A DNA stretch of 64,000 bases from positions 33,051,804 through 33,115,803 of the forward strand of contig CM055097.1 of the NCBI GenBank assembly GCA_029204225.1. The letters are read 5' to 3'. Within the stretch, counting starts at the first letter, position 1. The number at the start of each line of letters is the position of its first letter. A program made the translations under genes and the position numbers. The stretch is from Diphasiastrum complanatum. Lineage: Eukaryota; Streptophyta; Lycopodiopsida; Lycopodiales; Lycopodiaceae. Shown one piece after another: positions 52,697 through 62,706 of the stretch. The notes below the pieces were generated by a model. It was not told the DNA's origin, did no database searches, and saw only the letters and a list, made by a program, of their open reading frames with translations.

Positions 52697-54733
52697 ATGG
52701 TTAGGCCTTGGTTGCAGGCTTGGGTAGGAGCTCAAACTTGGTCCTCTTCGATTACAAAGGAACAAATTTGTATGACAAAAGCCCTACCCGGAGGGTACGC
52801 AAAGGCTATTAACATTGAACAAAATCTAGTTTATACATCAGTGATGAAAAGAATGACGAAAGGGAAAAGGTCAAAGTGCTTTTTTTGTGCCTTCCAAGAG
52901 GTTCCAAAAGAAAATGTGCACGACAAGTTGCCAAAAGAAGTGGCAGATTTGCTAGAGAAATTTAGCAATGTGTTTCCGGAGGAACTCCCAGCTAAGTTAC
53001 CTCCTCGAAGACCAGTGGACCATAAAATTGAGTTGGTACCAGGAATAGAACCAACTTCACGAGCACCCTATAGGATGTCATAAGAAGAGTTGGCGGAACT
53101 GAAACGACAACTTGGTGAATTGATAGACAAAGAATTTATTAGATCCAGCGCTTCACCTTTTGGAGCTCCAGTGTTATTCGTGGAAAAGACGAACAAGACT
53201 CTTCGAATGTGTGTGGATTACCACATGCTCAACACGGGTACCATCAGAACAAGTACCCCATGACTCAGATTAATGACCTGGTCGAAGAAGTTGATTTCCT
53301 TGGACATGTTATAGGCTACGGACGAATTCGAATAGATCTTAAGAAGATCAAGGCTAACTTGGATTGGCTAGCACCTAAAACTATTCATGGCATCAAATCC
53401 GTCGTGGGGCTATGTAACTTTTACAAATGATTCATTGAGGCATTTAGCAAAATTGTGGCACCATTGTTGGAGCAGACAAAGACTAATCTAAAGATGACAT
53501 GGACACTGGAATGTGAAGCAGCGTTCCAAGAACTAAAACGACTAATCAAGAAACTCTTCTTGCCCTACAGGACTTTAGCAAACCTTTTGAAATACATACA
53601 AACACGTCAAACTTTGCTATTAGGGCCGTGTTGATGCAAGAAGAAAATTCGATTGTATATTTTATCACCCTCAGACAGATGGACAAACAGAGCAACTTAA
53701 TCGACAGAATAATATTTATGAAATTATGTCGCTTGGCACCAATCTAATTGGGTCAGCTACTTGGATATCCTCGAGTTTGCACATAACAACCCCGTGAACA
53801 AATTTACTGGAAAGGCACCCTTCAAGGTAAGCAATGGTCGGTTACCGATTTTTTCGAGCTCTTTTCTTACAGGCATGCAAGAAACTCCGGAACCCATTGT
53901 AGAGGAATTCATCAATGAGTGGCACACAAAGCTTACAGTGGTGAAGGCATTTTTGAAGCAATCACAATGTAGCATGGCAGCCGACGTAAACCCACATTGA
54001 CGAGAATTGGAATTTAAGGAAGGTGATCAAGTTTGGCTAAACACTAAAAACATCGCATTGCCAAAAAAGTTATCTCATAAGTTCGTTCGACCTTATGTTG
54101 GGCCCTATTATGTCACAAAGAAGATCAACCCAATAGCTTTTCAATTGGCGTTGTAATCCACCTTGGATATACATAATGTGTTTCACATCTCATTACTCAA
54201 ATAGTGCAAGCCAGATGAGCAATTCGATCGGCAACACGAACTCTGTCACCCAACAACGGCACTTGAGGACACAAAGAGACACCTTGTACCAGAACAAATA
54301 TTGGCACATAGAAAGCGACCTGGCAATCAATGCAAATATGTAGTGAAGTGGCTACGGGCTCCACTCATTGAGGCTTCTTGGGAGTATGAAGACAAACTTA
54401 AGACGGGAACCCTTGAAGTACTGAAGGATTACCTGGCAAAAAATCAACGCAATAACCATTTTCCTAGTGGCACATAATGCTCTACCCAGGGCCATGCCTT
54501 CTTCATGAGCACTAATGAGCCCTTTGAAGTTCAAAGGACTTCCAAGTATCTTTTTTATTTTGTCAATAAATCACTTGCAGCTTCACACAGGAACTTGATC
54601 CACACTTTTCCTATGCTACTGCCAATGTATCTTTAATTTAAGTTTTTACGGTTGGTGAATTAAGCCCGTGCCATACGTCCTACGTCTAGTTTGGCCATGA
54701 TGAGGACATCAGCTTTTTTAAACAAGGGGAGGA
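52697..54733 (+). pseudogene. Ty3/gypsy chromovirus pol fragment with RT core deleted
   Basis: The RT entry is clear (KEVADLLEKFSNVFPEELP, HKIELVPGIEPTSRAPYRMS, a TAA, then [20 protein letters not shown] and TLRMCVDY). At about 53270 the sequence jumps from [13 protein letters not shown] straight to DFLGHVIG, removing the catalytic YxDD region. RNase H start, integrase pieces (YHPQTDGQTEQLNR; LEFAHNN; VWLNTKN) and a chromodomain-like end (CKYVVKWLRAPLIEASWEYED, about 54330-54390) follow. A polypurine AACAAGGGGAGGA ends it. Many stops. Confidence 0.88.
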
Positions 54734-54865
54734 TGTTGTAAAGCTGACTTAGGTGCACCAAGGTGCCCTATAAGACTCTAAGGGATGACACTCCCTAAAG
54801 GTCCCATAGCAAGTTAGGAAGTCAAGGACTGAACCTCCAACCTGTGGTGAGCCAGCCAAGTAGTC
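54734..54865 (+). repeat. Chromovirus 3' LTR, truncated
   Basis: TGTTGTAAAGCTGACTTAGG follows the polypurine tract and matches 48121-48250. It breaks off near 54865 (CAAGTAGTCAC). Confidence 0.7.
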
Positions 54866-55090
54866 ACAAGTCATGAGCTAGCTCTGGAGCTCGAGTCATG
54901 GCCTAGTCAGGAGCCAAGTTGATTTCGCTATCGGGACGGCTCTCGGGACCCATGTCCGGGAGCCAAACTGATTCTACCAGGCTTAGTAAGCAAAATAAAA
55001 ACTAAGTCCAGAGAAGCGTGCTTTATCAGAAAGCACTATATTTTAGGACAGAGGGGCACGCCAAATCACACTAGAACTACAAGGGGGAGT
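54866..55090. other. Unassigned segment
   Basis: No gene. It contains CTCGGGACCCATGTCCGGGAG, an imperfect inverted repeat near 54941-54962. It could be a fragment of another LTR. Confidence 0.3.
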
Positions 55091-55328
55091 CCGACAAACA
55101 TAAACTATCTGTCCCAAGATTCTGTCTTCCATTCAAAGACAAAGCACATTCCTCTGAAGTACCATCATATTCGAGATTTGATCTCGAAAGGAGAGCTCCA
55201 GGTCCAGTTCATAAAATCAGAAAGTATGATTGCAGATCTCCTCACGAAACCGCTCGACAAGCCACTCTTTACCAAGCAAAGAGAGGCAATTGGATTGAAT
55301 AAACAAAGCTGCAAGGTTCAAGAGGGAG
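55091..55328 (+). pseudogene. Ty1/copia polyprotein C-terminal end
   Basis: Reads HSKTKHIPLKYHHIRDLISKG, VQFIKSESMIADLLTKPLD, then the polypurine tract CAAGAGGGAG. Same family as 22860-23041. Only the last ~75 codons remain. Confidence 0.85.
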
Positions 55329-55972
55329 TGTCAGAAATGGTGAACTCCTGCAACTTTGTCGCAACATGCACAAGACACGAAGGTCAAACGAGAACGATTC
55401 GTGACAGTCAAAATGTCTTTGACTCAAAGCACGAATGATTCGCGAATCAATCGCGAATCGCAAACACACCTCCAAGACCGCAAATTGCAAAAGGGACGCA
55501 AAACAAAAACTACGAAAAAAAACGAAAAGAACGAAAGCAAATGAGAGATTACGAATCAGACGAAGAAAAATCTTTCGTGCTGCCAGCTGGCAGCTCAACG
55601 GACTTCACCCCCAGCTGAAATGAGTAGCAACGACGAAGACTAACTAACTAGTTGATTAGCGTTAGCTAGTCATGTGATTCAACATTTAGCTATCTTGTAA
55701 ACTCCACATAGTGGAGGTATAAATGATCCTCTCTGGATCATAACAATGTATGTGAATACAGATATCTGTAAGAGACAAGGAGAGACATAGCGAAAGTAAG
55801 AAAGTAAAGACACCATAGATGTGCATGAAAGTCTGCCAATGAGCATAACACAACGAAAGAGTAGAATGTCATTCCACCAACGAGTGAGACACTGACAAAT
55901 TCACTCTAAATTAAAACTGATAATACAGTCACTCTATTTTCGTACATCTCGTCTTGTGCTGTGTGTTGACCA
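55329..55972 (+). repeat. Ty1/copia 3' LTR
   Basis: Starts TGTCAGAAATGGTGAACTC. It matches in order the minus-strand LTR at 57389-58045 (CTGCCAGCTGGCAGCTCAAC against its AACTGGCAGCTCAACG; CTTGTAAACTCCA; CATGAAAGT.TGCCAATGAGC). The end at about 55972 is an estimate. Confidence 0.75.
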
Positions 55973-56340
55973 ATTTCTTAAACCTAGGATATCTCTTTTG
56001 CATAAATGGGTTTCAAATGAATGATACTACTGTCACTTGGGTTGAAAATATTTGAAAAAATGTCCAGTTTTTGTAATTGAGTGAATCCTTTTGTGGAATG
56101 CACTTATTATTGAATTTTCATGAATTTTAATATTTTCATATGTCATCTTTCTAGTTAACTCTTATAGAAATTGATATTTTCTCTAAAGGAGAGGTGAAGT
56201 GATGGGATAAAATCTATTTGATGATCTATTGATTGCATAGTTATGGGAAGAGAAGCAATTAAAGTATAGAAATGAGATTTTTTCTGAAAGTAATTTCGAA
56301 TAGATTCAGAATAAGATAGCTAACTGAAACTTTTCGAATA
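55973..56340. other. Non-coding, AT-rich; probable copia linker
   Basis: No readable domain. It lies just before an RT fragment and probably derives from the same element. Confidence 0.35.
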
Positions 56341-57388
56341 AGAATTGAAATATAATCAAGATGGTTTCATTCATAAGTATAAAGCTAGACTTGTAGCAAA
56401 ATGATTTTTGCAAGTCAAAGGCATAGATTATGATGAAACCTTTGCTTCTGTTGCAAAGCTTGTAACCATTAAATTGATCATATGTCTTGCTACTTCTTTC
56501 AAATGGGAGCTCTTTCAACTTGATGTGACAAATGCTTTCTTGAATGGATTCTTAGAAAGAAGAAATTTACATGTGCCAATCCGAGGGCTTCATCAAAGAT
56601 CGATAAGAAGACAAAGTGTGTTTTTTTAAGAAGAGCCTTTATGGACTCAAGCAAGCACCTAGAGCTTGGTACTCTAGGTTGCATTCTTATCTTATTTCCA
56701 TTGGATTTGTTGTAAAAAATTTAATGATGGAAAGACCATCACTTTGGTTTTATATGTTGATGATATAATTCTCACGGAAAATGATCTTGATGGCAGTAGA
56801 GATGTAAAATTTCCCTGTATAGTAGATTTAAGATGGTAGATCTAGGACTTCTAAAGGTCATACTTGGAATAAAAGTCACTAGATCTAATGATTTTACTTT
56901 TATATGTCAATCTAAGTATGCTAGATCCATCTTAGAAAAGTTTGGCATGAAAGATTGAAAAGGAGTTGAAACTCCCATGGAACTAAATGTGAAAGTTTCT
57001 AAGGAAAGTGATGAAGCATCCTTTGAGGACATCACTACCTATAGAAAACTTATTGGTTCTTTGATCTATTTGACCATCACTAGACCAGATCTTAACTTTT
57101 GTGTTGGAAAATTGAGTCAATAAATGCAAAGTCTACTAATATGCCATTGAAAAAGTGACAAAAGAGTGACAAGGTACATCTTAGCTACAAGAAACTTTGG
57201 CATTGTATATCAAGGGACTAATATTTGTTTGAGAGCATACTCGGACTCAAATTTTGTAGGTGACAAAGTGGATAGAAGATCCACAAGTGCCTTGGCTACA
57301 TTCTTATGTGGAGGAGTTATATCTTGGCTTACCAAAAAGCAAGATACCATCTCTCTTTCATCAACCGAATCCGAGTACAAAGCTATTG
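56341..57388 (+). pseudogene. Ty1/copia RT-RNase H fragment
   Basis: Reads HKYKARLVAK, QVKGIDYDETFASVAKLVTI, FQLDVTNAFLNGFLE (catalytic Asp region), [12 protein letters not shown] (near 56752, catalytic pair intact) and, after many frameshifts, YLTITRPDLNF. The RNase H start then follows (AYSDSNFVGDKVDRRST, SSTESEYKAIV). It is cut at 57388 by a minus-strand LTR. Confidence 0.88.
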
Positions 57389-58045
57389 TGGCGAATCAAT
57401 TTTGTTCGCTTTTGATTTGGGTTTTTTTTTTTTTTTTTTTTTTTTTTTTGCGGAAAGTTTCCAAGACCCTAAGCAAACGACTATAGATCACAGAACATGA
57501 ACCGAACCAATCAAGAAGATGACACGAACAATGATATGGAAAAGAGAGTAATTGTGTTTTGTATTTTTGTGTTTTAGTGAGTTGATCAGTGTCTCGCTCG
57601 TTGGCGGCATGATGCTCACTTATATCACTGTGTTTTGCTCATTGGCAAACTTTCATGCACAACTTTTTTCTTCTACTCTCAGATCATCGTCTTCCTTGTG
57701 TGTTAATCTATCAGTGTATTTATCTCCACTGTATGGAGTTTACAAGATGCCTAAGCAGAGAATTACAAGACTAGTTAATGCTAATCGGCTAGTTAGTTAC
57801 TGTCACTATCTCCTACATCTGAGCGTGAGATACAAGCCTCCATGCTCGTTGAGCTGCCAGTTGGCGGCTCAAATTTTCTTCTTTTGTTTCATGTCTCTTC
57901 ATTTTATTTTGTGGTCATCAAGGCCGAATCTCGAATGCTATTCCTTCGACCTTCGAAGTGTGTTCAACCTTCGAGATATGTTTGCCTTTTGACCTTCGCT
58001 TCGTCACCTTCGCGACAAAGTTGCAGGAGTTCACAATTCTTGACA
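57389..58045 (-). repeat. Ty1/copia LTR, minus orientation, with poly-T28
   Basis: On the minus strand it starts TGTCAAGAATTGTGAACTC at 58045 after the polypurine tract, and ends TTCGCCA at 57389, inside the RNase H of the neighbouring copia. A run of 28 T (57422-57449, A on the sense strand) sits about 35 bp from the LTR end. Family shared with 23042 and 55329. Confidence 0.75.
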
Positions 58046-58254
58046 CTCCCTCTTGAACCTTGCAACTTTGTATATCTAATCCAATTGTCTTTCTTGCAAA
58101 GAAAAAGCCACACCAATGATAGTTGGAGCTAGACTAACGAAGCAGAATTCCCCAAATACAGATGAGGAGAGATAGAAGATGGAAGGTATACCCTACTAAA
58201 ACCTGATCAGTAGTCTGATCTCAAAAATCAAGCCTGTGCCATCATGGATCTGGC
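58046..58254. other. Copia fragments in mixed orientation
   Basis: 58046-58100 is the minus-strand polypurine tract and last codons of the copia whose LTR lies to the left. 58110-58200 is a plus-strand piece (MIVGARLT..., NTDEER) matching 22291-22350. The same plus-strand phrase AATGATAGTTGGAGC starts at both inverted junctions. Confidence 0.55.
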
Positions 58255-59445
58255 TCTTTTGACTAGCGTCCTATTTTTTTTTTTGTGACACCATTATATT
58301 CGGGTGTGTACGCAGGAGTGAATTGACGCTCTATCCCTTGTTCTTGGCAGAATCTAGAAAATTCTATGCTTTTGTACTCACCTCCATTGTCAGACCTGAT
58401 GATTTAAATCTTCTTTGAGGTCTGTCTCTCTACGAATGCCATGAACTTCTTGAAAGAGTCAAACACTTTAGATTTTTTATTTAAATAATAGATCGTTGTC
58501 ATTCGACTATAGTCATCAATGAACGTCAGAAAATACCTCGAACCTGAGAGCAAATTGACTTTCATCAGTCCACAGATATCTGAGTGGATGAGCTCAAGAA
58601 CATTTTTAGCTCTTCTTCCCTCATGTATGAATAAGTTCCGATGCTACTTGCCTTTCTGATAAGCTTTGCAGAACTCAGTGTCGGGTCTCGATATTTTCAG
58701 ACCTATGACTATGTCTTTCTTGCTCATGTCATAGAGGCTCATCATATTCAGATGATACATTCTTCTATGCCAGATTGATCTTCATTCTTTGATGCCATTC
58801 AGTATGCTATCAGGATTGTTGATTATCTCGGCTTGGTAGAGATTACCTTATTTGCACAATTTGTTGGTTGTTTTATCGATTATCTGGCATATATTGCCAT
58901 TGAATAGAACTCAAATTCCAAGATCTGTCATCTTGGAGACTGATAGCAGATCTCTTCTTAGTGAAGGTACGTAGAGTGCTCTTGGGAGCTCTGCTTGACC
59001 TGACAGTGTTCGCAGCTGTAGAGTCTCAATGCCCTTGACATCGTGTCTTCTCCCATTGCCTAGAATCACTGCTCTGTTATTTTTGAGTTCTTTGTAGTCG
59101 ATCAAAATTCTTTTGTTATAGGTGATGTGTGAGGTTGCTCCTAAATCAATGACTACATCATAGTCTTGTTCTGTGTAGCTTGTTGAAGCTTCATCGAATA
59201 TCGTTTGCCTGCATCCTTTGACGACTCTACAACATTTGCCTTGTTAGTTTTGTTCTTTCTTTTTGGGTTGAATCTGCAATCGTATGCAAAGTGTCCCTTC
59301 TTCTTGCAGTGCATGCAAGGTATCGTTGGATTGAACCATTATCTATTGGTTGTGTGTCCTGGTTTATGACAGTGATCACAGGAAGAAGATTGTTGGTTGT
59401 TGTTGCCTCTGCTCGAAGACTTTGTGTTCGTCTTGTTGAATCTAG
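58255..59445 (-). pseudogene. Ty1/copia gag end-protease-integrase, minus strand
   Basis: From right to left on the minus strand: a zinc knuckle CMHCKKKGHFAYDC (about 59310-59270), the protease region with VIDLGATS-like sequence (Asp-Leu-Gly replaces Asp-Ser-Gly, about 59150), then RRHDVKGIETLQLRTLSG and LYVPSLRRDLLSVSKM (59105-58911). Integrase follows (FLTFIDDYSRMTTIYYL, IRSDNGGEYKS, TPAYTPEYNGV, about 58560-58290). Frames are mostly open with few breaks. It stops abruptly at 59445 against a plus-strand non-retroviral gene. Confidence 0.8.
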
Positions 59446-61033
59446 GTGGTGAAGAAAATTAATCTTTCGCGTCCATATCGAGTAAGATTAGCTAGAAATT
59501 TTTATAATGACGAAATGTTCAAAGTAGTTGGCCAACCACTTCATATAACTGAATTATACAAATCAGAATATGGTGAGCTCAATTACAACGATTGCAATAA
59601 TATTTTCCTTGATAATGAAAATGTTCTAAAATACATTATTCGATTCTATAAACTAGACGAACATCAAGTAAATGGAAAGATCATTATTGTAATAAAATTG
59701 GATGAATCTGAAATCATCATGGGTCAGAAGTTGGAACGTGTGAGTGTCACTTTGATGAACAAAATTTCAGATACAGAAGATGGAACGTTTAGTGTTCAAT
59801 CGGAAAATCACATATGGTGGTTGGCGGCATTCCATGTATACATTTCAATTTTCATTTAGAATATCTATATTAACAATTCATACCTTGCCAGTTTTTATTG
59901 ACATGTCATGCATTACTTGTTTCTCTACAGGCCTTGAAAGAGGACCATAAAATACTATCATGGATATTTTCAAGAACAAATTATGGCGAGATTATAAAGA
60001 GACATTTGGAGGGTGAGAAATTTACAGTCGAAAACCATGAGAGTTTTCAAATTCAATGGCACCTTGCAGGGGATTTGAAAACATTAAAATGTATGTATAA
60101 TGTCTCTCATGGGGCAACATCAAAGCATCCATGTCTTTGTTGCATAAAGGATTGCTACAATATGAATTTGGGACGATCAACAAACACTGGCCCAACACAA
60201 GAAGCTGAAGATCCAAATATGAAAAGTGTTCTGCCAATTCCATTAAAATATGTTCACATATGCACATTGCATGCTAAGGTTCGTATTATTGAAAAACTAA
60301 TTTACTTGTATATTCTACTAGCATGGAATCATAAACCAGAGTCAGTGGCTAAAGCAGCAATTAGGAGGTTGGAAATAGTTTTGTCAAATGCAGGACTACA
60401 TAAAGGGAATGTTACGATTGAAAAAAGTGACAGACTCTCAAGGAAAAAAGGAAACGTTCCTAATAAGCCATCAACTGGAGGTGCTAAAACAAGAAGATTC
60501 GTATCCAATCACACATGCAAAGAATCAAGTGTCAGATACGAAATTTGGAGAGATATTGTTCAAGCCACACGAACATTGGAAGGAAGTAATCGAGTGGAAA
60601 AGGGACAAGTGTGGACCAACTTAGACAAACTCATAGGTGTTATCAGGAAAGAAAACCTATTATCAGAAGATATGAGGACTTTGCAAAATTATTGCACCAC
60701 ATTTGTAAAATCTGTACATGATTGTTGGGGAAAAGACAACGTTACTCATTACATGGTGCTAATCTATATTATTATCTGGTACTTTTCTCATTCAAGCTTA
60801 TATTTTTTTCTACTGATGTATCTAATCAAAACTATTGTTTGCAGCACATCCTTTTTCATCATGCAACTTATTTTGCAAAAGAATATGGGAGCTTAAGTAT
60901 CTGGTCATCACAAGGCATGAAAAAATCTCATTGGCAAGCAAGGGGAGCATTTCATAGAGCAACAAATCATGGAGGACACAATTCAAGAAATAAATATTTT
61001 TTCTCAGTGGTTTTACAGAAGAGCACAATTTAG
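59446..61033 (+). CDS. Unrecognised transposase-like protein, three exons, 5' truncated
   Basis: Exons 59446-59835, 59931-60755 and 60845-61033 join in phase 0 through two short GT-AG introns (95 and 89 bp; acceptors TCTCTACAG and GTTTGCAG). The result is about 467 residues. Landmarks are WHLAGDLKTLKCMY then HPCLCC (residues 173-201), LHAKVRIIEKL (243-253), the basic stretch GAKTRRF and, across intron 2, THYM|HILFHHATYFAKEYGSL with SSQGMKKSHWQARGAFHRA. The G-D...CxCC...LH...HYxHxLxHH layout recalls large uncharacterised transposon-type proteins with a zinc-binding insert; I cannot name the family. The 5' end is cut by a copia junction. A frameshift near 60970 probably shortens the C-terminus (an alternative frame reads NIFSQWFYRRAQFRYQ). 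Confidence 0.6.
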
Positions 61034-61142
61034 ATATCAAGCTAAAAACTCATCAAGTATTAACAATATTTCGAATGGCATTCAAATTCATTACAAAAGA
61101 GAGATCCTTGTAATATATCAAAAATCTATTACAGAAAATTAT
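61034..61142. other. Intergenic space between convergent genes
   Basis: About 110 bp, AT-rich, between the stop of the plus-strand gene and the stop of the minus-strand gene; shared terminator region expected. Confidence 0.4.
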
Positions 61143-62706
61143 TTAATTATCATCATCATCCTCTTCAAGATTCAGACGGATGGTATTGTCATGAAGGAAT
61201 AATCTCCTTTCATATGGATCTAAAAATTCTAAATTTTTCCTCTTGCTCATATCAATATAACCCAAATAAAGGGCCATTGCAGATGATCTTTTCGTAGTCT
61301 CATTGGGAGTATAATTCAATATCTTAATAGCCAAATCTCTCTTCACAAAAATTATTTTATATGTTCCTCTTGCATACTTATGGCCTCCTAAACAAACTGA
61401 TAATGATTTGATGGCCATAATGACAGTGGTTGCATATGGATTATAAGATGAATGATATATACAAATCTCATTGTTTTGAAAGTTTTTCAAATAATGAGAT
61501 AGAGAAACATCTTTTCTCCCGGTTGATACACCTCGGACGCCTCCATGTCTCATACCAAAGGCATCTATTTCAATAGCATCATGTAAATGAGAAAAGAAAA
61601 TAAATTTAGAATGATACATAACACTACAAACTCAATAAGAATACTGAACAATATCAATACCAATAAGAAATAAGAAAACTGAACAATACCAATACCAATA
61701 TAATATTTACTTACCAGATCATAATCATCGTAATCAACGACGTTTGCTCTGCTGATGTCATGTCCTCCAATGGCTTCTACATTTCCAGAGGGGATATATC
61801 TAGCCCTAGGATAATATCTTTTTTGAAATTCCAAAAATTCTTCCTCTGTAGGCAAAGTCTTTTCATAGGCTTTAGATTTTTCAATCATGGCCTCCAAGGC
61901 CTCATTGCCAGATTTTCAATTGCCATCTTTATCATAATCTATCTCACTTTCAAGGTCATCATATGAGTAATCAACAATGCCAGAAAATTTCGATAAATTT
62001 TGAGCAAAAATTGAGAGGATTTCATCCTCTCTCAAATTCAATACATCTTCTATATCATTAAATGAAATACAAGATTCATTATTTATAAAATATAAAGGAA
62101 CATCGAGTAGAGTTATTTGATTAACTAGAGATGCAGATGGAAGAGAATCAGAGAGGATTATAGAACAAGGGAGAGTTTTTTGATAATCTGAAGCCATAGA
62201 AGCTTCATCTTCAACCCCTATATCAATATCTACATCAGTTACATCAACTAGAGCAGGTGCAGATGCTTTGATCAATGGAACAGTTGAAAATTCAACAGAC
62301 TCATCATCTGAAATTTCAGTAGATATGTAGAACACAAAAGCCATTCCTTTGATTAGAAGGCAACATATTCTTTTGTGGATATCACTATATATATTTCTTT
62401 TGAAATGGTCATGTAGGTTAGAGTACTTCCTATTGTCTTTATGCTTAGAGGATGGCTGGAAATGTACAAGGTCTTGAAAGAAAACGAAACAAAAATGATC
62501 TATATCCAAAACATGAGTACTAATAATCTGAGAAAAATTATCAAGATAAGAAATTAAATTATAACAATTCTCATAAACTAGCTTATTGATATCGAAGGGA
62601 GCAAAAAAAATACTATCAAAATATTCTAATTTGTCAGATGGAATATCACTGCTATTAAAAAAAATCCATAAGTTTGTCATCTGAGGCCATGGAGGAACTA
62701 GCCATA
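61143..62706 (-). pseudogene. Unrecognised acidic protein gene, minus strand, lightly damaged
   Basis: The start is ATG at 62706 (MASSSMASDDKLMDFF). A run of eight T shifts the frame by one. The next 254 codons (62680-61916) stay open, then an in-frame TGA at 61916 is followed in the same frame by KSGNEALEAMIEKSKAYEKTL to DDYDL at 61715. A GTAAGT donor at 61714 suggests an intron. The last part (to 61143) reads MRHGGVRGVSTGRKDVS, SLSVCLGGHKYARGTY and ends in an Asp/Glu-rich tail. The best acceptor (AATAG at 61565) does not match the phase, so splicing is unresolved. No family recognised. It faces the transposase-like gene and may be an accessory protein of the same element. Confidence 0.5.
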
